Source of the DNA: Gammaproteobacteria bacterium
Lineage (GTDB): Bacteria; Pseudomonadota; Gammaproteobacteria; Steroidobacterales; Steroidobacteraceae
Assembly: GCA_030038755.1 (NCBI GenBank)
Contig: JASHSK010000295.1
Coordinates: 1-40,604 of the forward strand
Reading direction: 5' to 3'
DNA: 40,604 nucleotides
The notes under the pieces were generated by a model. The model did no database searches. It saw only the letters and a program-made list of their open reading frames with translations, and was not told the origin of the DNA. Position numbers and translations under genes: made by a program. Of this stretch, positions 38,583 through 40,604 are shown piece after piece. How positions within the stretch are numbered: position 1 is the first letter of the stretch; each line of letters opens with the position of its first letter.

Positions 38583-39233
38583 GTGATCAGTCGCCGGGCT
38601 GCCATGATCTGTGCCGCCCTCATCGCCGGTATGCTGGCCGCGGGCGCCTGGGCTCTCGTGCACGTGGGAGGCCCGATCGCCACCCACTTCGATGTTCGCG
38701 GGCGGCCCGATGGCTGGGCGACGCCGGCGCACGCATTCTTTACTCTGCCTGCGATCGCGGTGGCCGTGTGGGCGCTGCTGGCGGTCCTGCCGCGGATCGA
38801 TCCGCGCGGCGCCAATCTGGCGCGCTCCGAAAGTGCTTACGGGACGATCTGGATCGCGCTCACTGTGCTGCTGTTCGTGCAGCAGGGCGCGTTGGTCATG
38901 CGAGCGATGGGCTCGGTGGTACCGATGACCCGGCTGGGTGCGGCCCTGGTGGGTGCGCTGTGCATCCTCATGGGAAACGTCATGGGCAAGGTGCGCTGGA
39001 ACTACACGGTGGGCATCCGCACACCCTGGACACTGGCCGATGAGTGGGTCTGGGACCGCACGCACCGCTTCGGCGGTTGGGCGTTCGTGTTTGCCGGGGC
39101 GCTGCTGCTGATCGCTGCGTTTGCAGCGCCGGCCGCAACGCCGGTGCCGAGGCTGATCGTGCTGGTGCTCCTGACCGTCACCACCGCGACGGTGCTCAAG
39201 TCCTATCTGCTGTGGAGGGAGCGACCGCGCTGA
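38583..39233 (+). CDS. SdpI/YhfL-family membrane protein
   Basis: DUF1648-like IATHFDVRGRPDGWATPAHAFFTLPAI, then MGKVRWNYTVGIRTPWTLADEWVWDRTHRFGGWAFV. Confidence 0.88.
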   Translation: MISRRAAMICAALIAGMLAAGAWALVHVGGPIATHFDVRGRPDGWATPAHAFFTLPAIAVAVWALLAVLPRIDPRGANLARSESAYGTIWIALTVLLFVQQGALVMRAMGSVVPMTRLGAALVGALCILMGNVMGKVRWNYTVGIRTPWTLADEWVWDRTHRFGGWAFVFAGALLLIAAFAAPAATPVPRLIVLVLLTVTTATVLKSYLLWRERPR

Positions 39234-39364
39234 CCGGCCGGCCGGCAGCGCGCCCACGGCACTTGACCTGAGCGGCGCTGAAGGCGTCAATTGGGCGCGA
39301 AAAGGGGGAGCGATGAGCGGACACGACGGTTCACCGCTGCCCCATCACCCTGAGGAGACGCTGC

Positions 39365-39865
39365 ATGGATCCCAGCATGACGCCCAAGACGCTGCCCCGC
39401 CGCGAGCTGCTGGCTCTGGCCGGCTCGGGACTCGGAGCCCTCGCCATGGCCACACTGGCGCCGGGCCGTGCCCAGGCGGCCGAGCTCACCGGCAGCGCGC
39501 TTCACGACCTCGAGCAGGCCAACCTGCGCACGGTGCGCGACTTCTGCGCCTCCTGGTCGACGCTCGATGTCAGCCGCGTTGCGCCGTTCTTTCACGACGA
39601 TGCCGTGTATCGCGTGCTCGAGACCGCAAAGCCGATCGCGGGTCGCGACGCGATCACCAGGTTCATCGGCACTGCCCTGATGCGCTCGCGGAAAGTGCAC
39701 TTCGACATTCATCGCCAGTACGCCGCCGGTCCGATCGTGCTCAACGAGCGGCACGATCACTTCACCTCGCAGCAGGGCGCGGAGCGCGTGTTTCACGTTG
39801 CCGGCATGTTCTTCGTCAAGGCCGGCAAGATCGCCGAGTGGACCGACTATGTGGTCGGCACTTGA
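39365..39865 (+). CDS. Exported (Tat-type signal) SnoaL/limonene-epoxide-hydrolase-like protein
   Basis: Twin-Arg PRRELLALAGSGLGALAMATLAPGRAQA; FCASWSTLDVSRVAPFFHDDAVYRVLETAKPIAGRDAITRFIGTAL. Confidence 0.8.
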   Translation: MDPSMTPKTLPRRELLALAGSGLGALAMATLAPGRAQAAELTGSALHDLEQANLRTVRDFCASWSTLDVSRVAPFFHDDAVYRVLETAKPIAGRDAITRFIGTALMRSRKVHFDIHRQYAAGPIVLNERHDHFTSQQGAERVFHVAGMFFVKAGKIAEWTDYVVGT

Positions 39866-40371
39866 GTGGGCTCGCGCGCGCGTCTGAGCACGCCGAGGTT
39901 GTAGAGCACGTAGTAGCCGACCAGCAGGCCGAAGAGGGCGAGCGTCAGCGGATTCTGCCGGTAGATGGCCAGCGGATCCGCCCGGGGCGGGAGCCCGGTG
40001 CGGGGCTGATTGTAGATCGCCACGAATTCAAAGATCAGGCGGCCGACGAACAGGGCGAGGACGACGGCCCCGATATAGGCGTGGGGCGTGTAAAAGCGTC
40101 CCTGCGGTGTCGTCTCGAAGCGCGTGTGCCGCAGACTGACCTCGGACAGCACGGCGCCGCAGACAGCACCGCCCAGCAGCGTGACGAGCAGTGTCGAGTC
40201 GCGCCACAGCGTCGATAGAAGCAGGAGTCCGAGCAGGCCCAGTATCCCGGCTCTGAGGTAGAGGCGCGTGGGGTTGACCGCCTGGCGGCCAAAAAGGCGG
40301 CGCACGCGCCGATAGAGGGCGAACAGCACCAGCGCGGTGACCAGCAGCGGCGTGATGAGGTGCGGATTCAC
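39847..40371 (-). CDS. Multi-pass membrane protein, function unknown
   Basis: 174 aa with about five hydrophobic segments; convergent 19-nt overlap with 39365..39865. Confidence 0.7.
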   Translation of the reverse strand: MNPHLITPLLVTALVLFALYRRVRRLFGRQAVNPTRLYLRAGILGLLGLLLLSTLWRDSTLLVTLLGGAVCGAVLSEVSLRHTRFETTPQGRFYTPHAYIGAVVLALFVGRLIFEFVAIYNQPRTGLPPRADPLAIYRQNPLTLALFGLLVGYYVLYNLGVLRRAREPTQVPTT

Positions 40372-40604
40372 GGCAATCTGTCAAGACCTTCCGGGGCGCG
40401 GGTTGCGCACGACTCACAGGATACGGCGCCGCCATCCTAGCGCTGTTTGCGACGCTGCGTCGCGAAGGCGTGGCGGGGTTCATGCTCCTGTCAACGCCAC
40501 CGACCCGCGGGTCGTTAGGTCCGCTGTTGCCTGCGTTGCAGGCCACCAGCCAGGGTCTACCAGTCAGGTCCCTCCCCGATGCAACATAGATCGCCCCGCC
40601 CCAA

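Noticed and set aside
1-40604. CRISPR arrays, tRNA/rRNA genes, IS elements or prophage
   Set aside because: No regularly spaced repeats, cloverleaf-like segments, transposase/integrase motifs or terminal inverted repeats recognised by eye; a tRNAscan/Infernal/ISfinder run would be needed to exclude them formally.

Overview
High-GC, densely coded chromosomal window. GyrB carries the large C-terminal insertion seen in gammaproteobacteria, and there is a glnA-DUF4124-ntrB-ntrC block, so it is probably a gammaproteobacterium. No rRNA, tRNA, CRISPR array, phage or IS element was recognised. Housekeeping blocks: gyrB 3' end, plsC, glyS/glyQ, glnA plus ntrBC with a well-formed sigma54/NtrC control region, and glpK next to a ROK sugar kinase. 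Accessory blocks of most interest: (1) 28.9-33.7 kb, a bufferin/gig-type RiPP operon: a DUF2282 precursor with 4 Cys and a Met-rich segment, a DUF692 (MNIO) maturase fused in one ORF to its DUF2063 partner, DoxX, an ECF sigma factor, a DUF1109/NrsF-type anti-sigma and a PH-domain membrane protein. A candidate ECF promoter precedes the precursor, and a 10-bp GC hairpin separates precursor from maturase. (2) 14.3-22.9 kb, a tricorn-type protease followed by five predicted exported proteins. These include a metallo-beta-lactamase-fold protein whose zinc-binding HxHxDH motif is degenerate, two paralogs with duplicated CxxC domains that bracket the set, and two proteins sharing a C-terminal module. 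Other items: two FtsX/MacB-type permeases with no ATPase in the window, a VapBC-like toxin-antitoxin pair with a direct-repeat operator candidate, and an SdpR/SdpI-like pair whose promoter geometry predicts a leaderless mRNA. All assignments come from reading the sequence and remembered family motifs; no database search was run.
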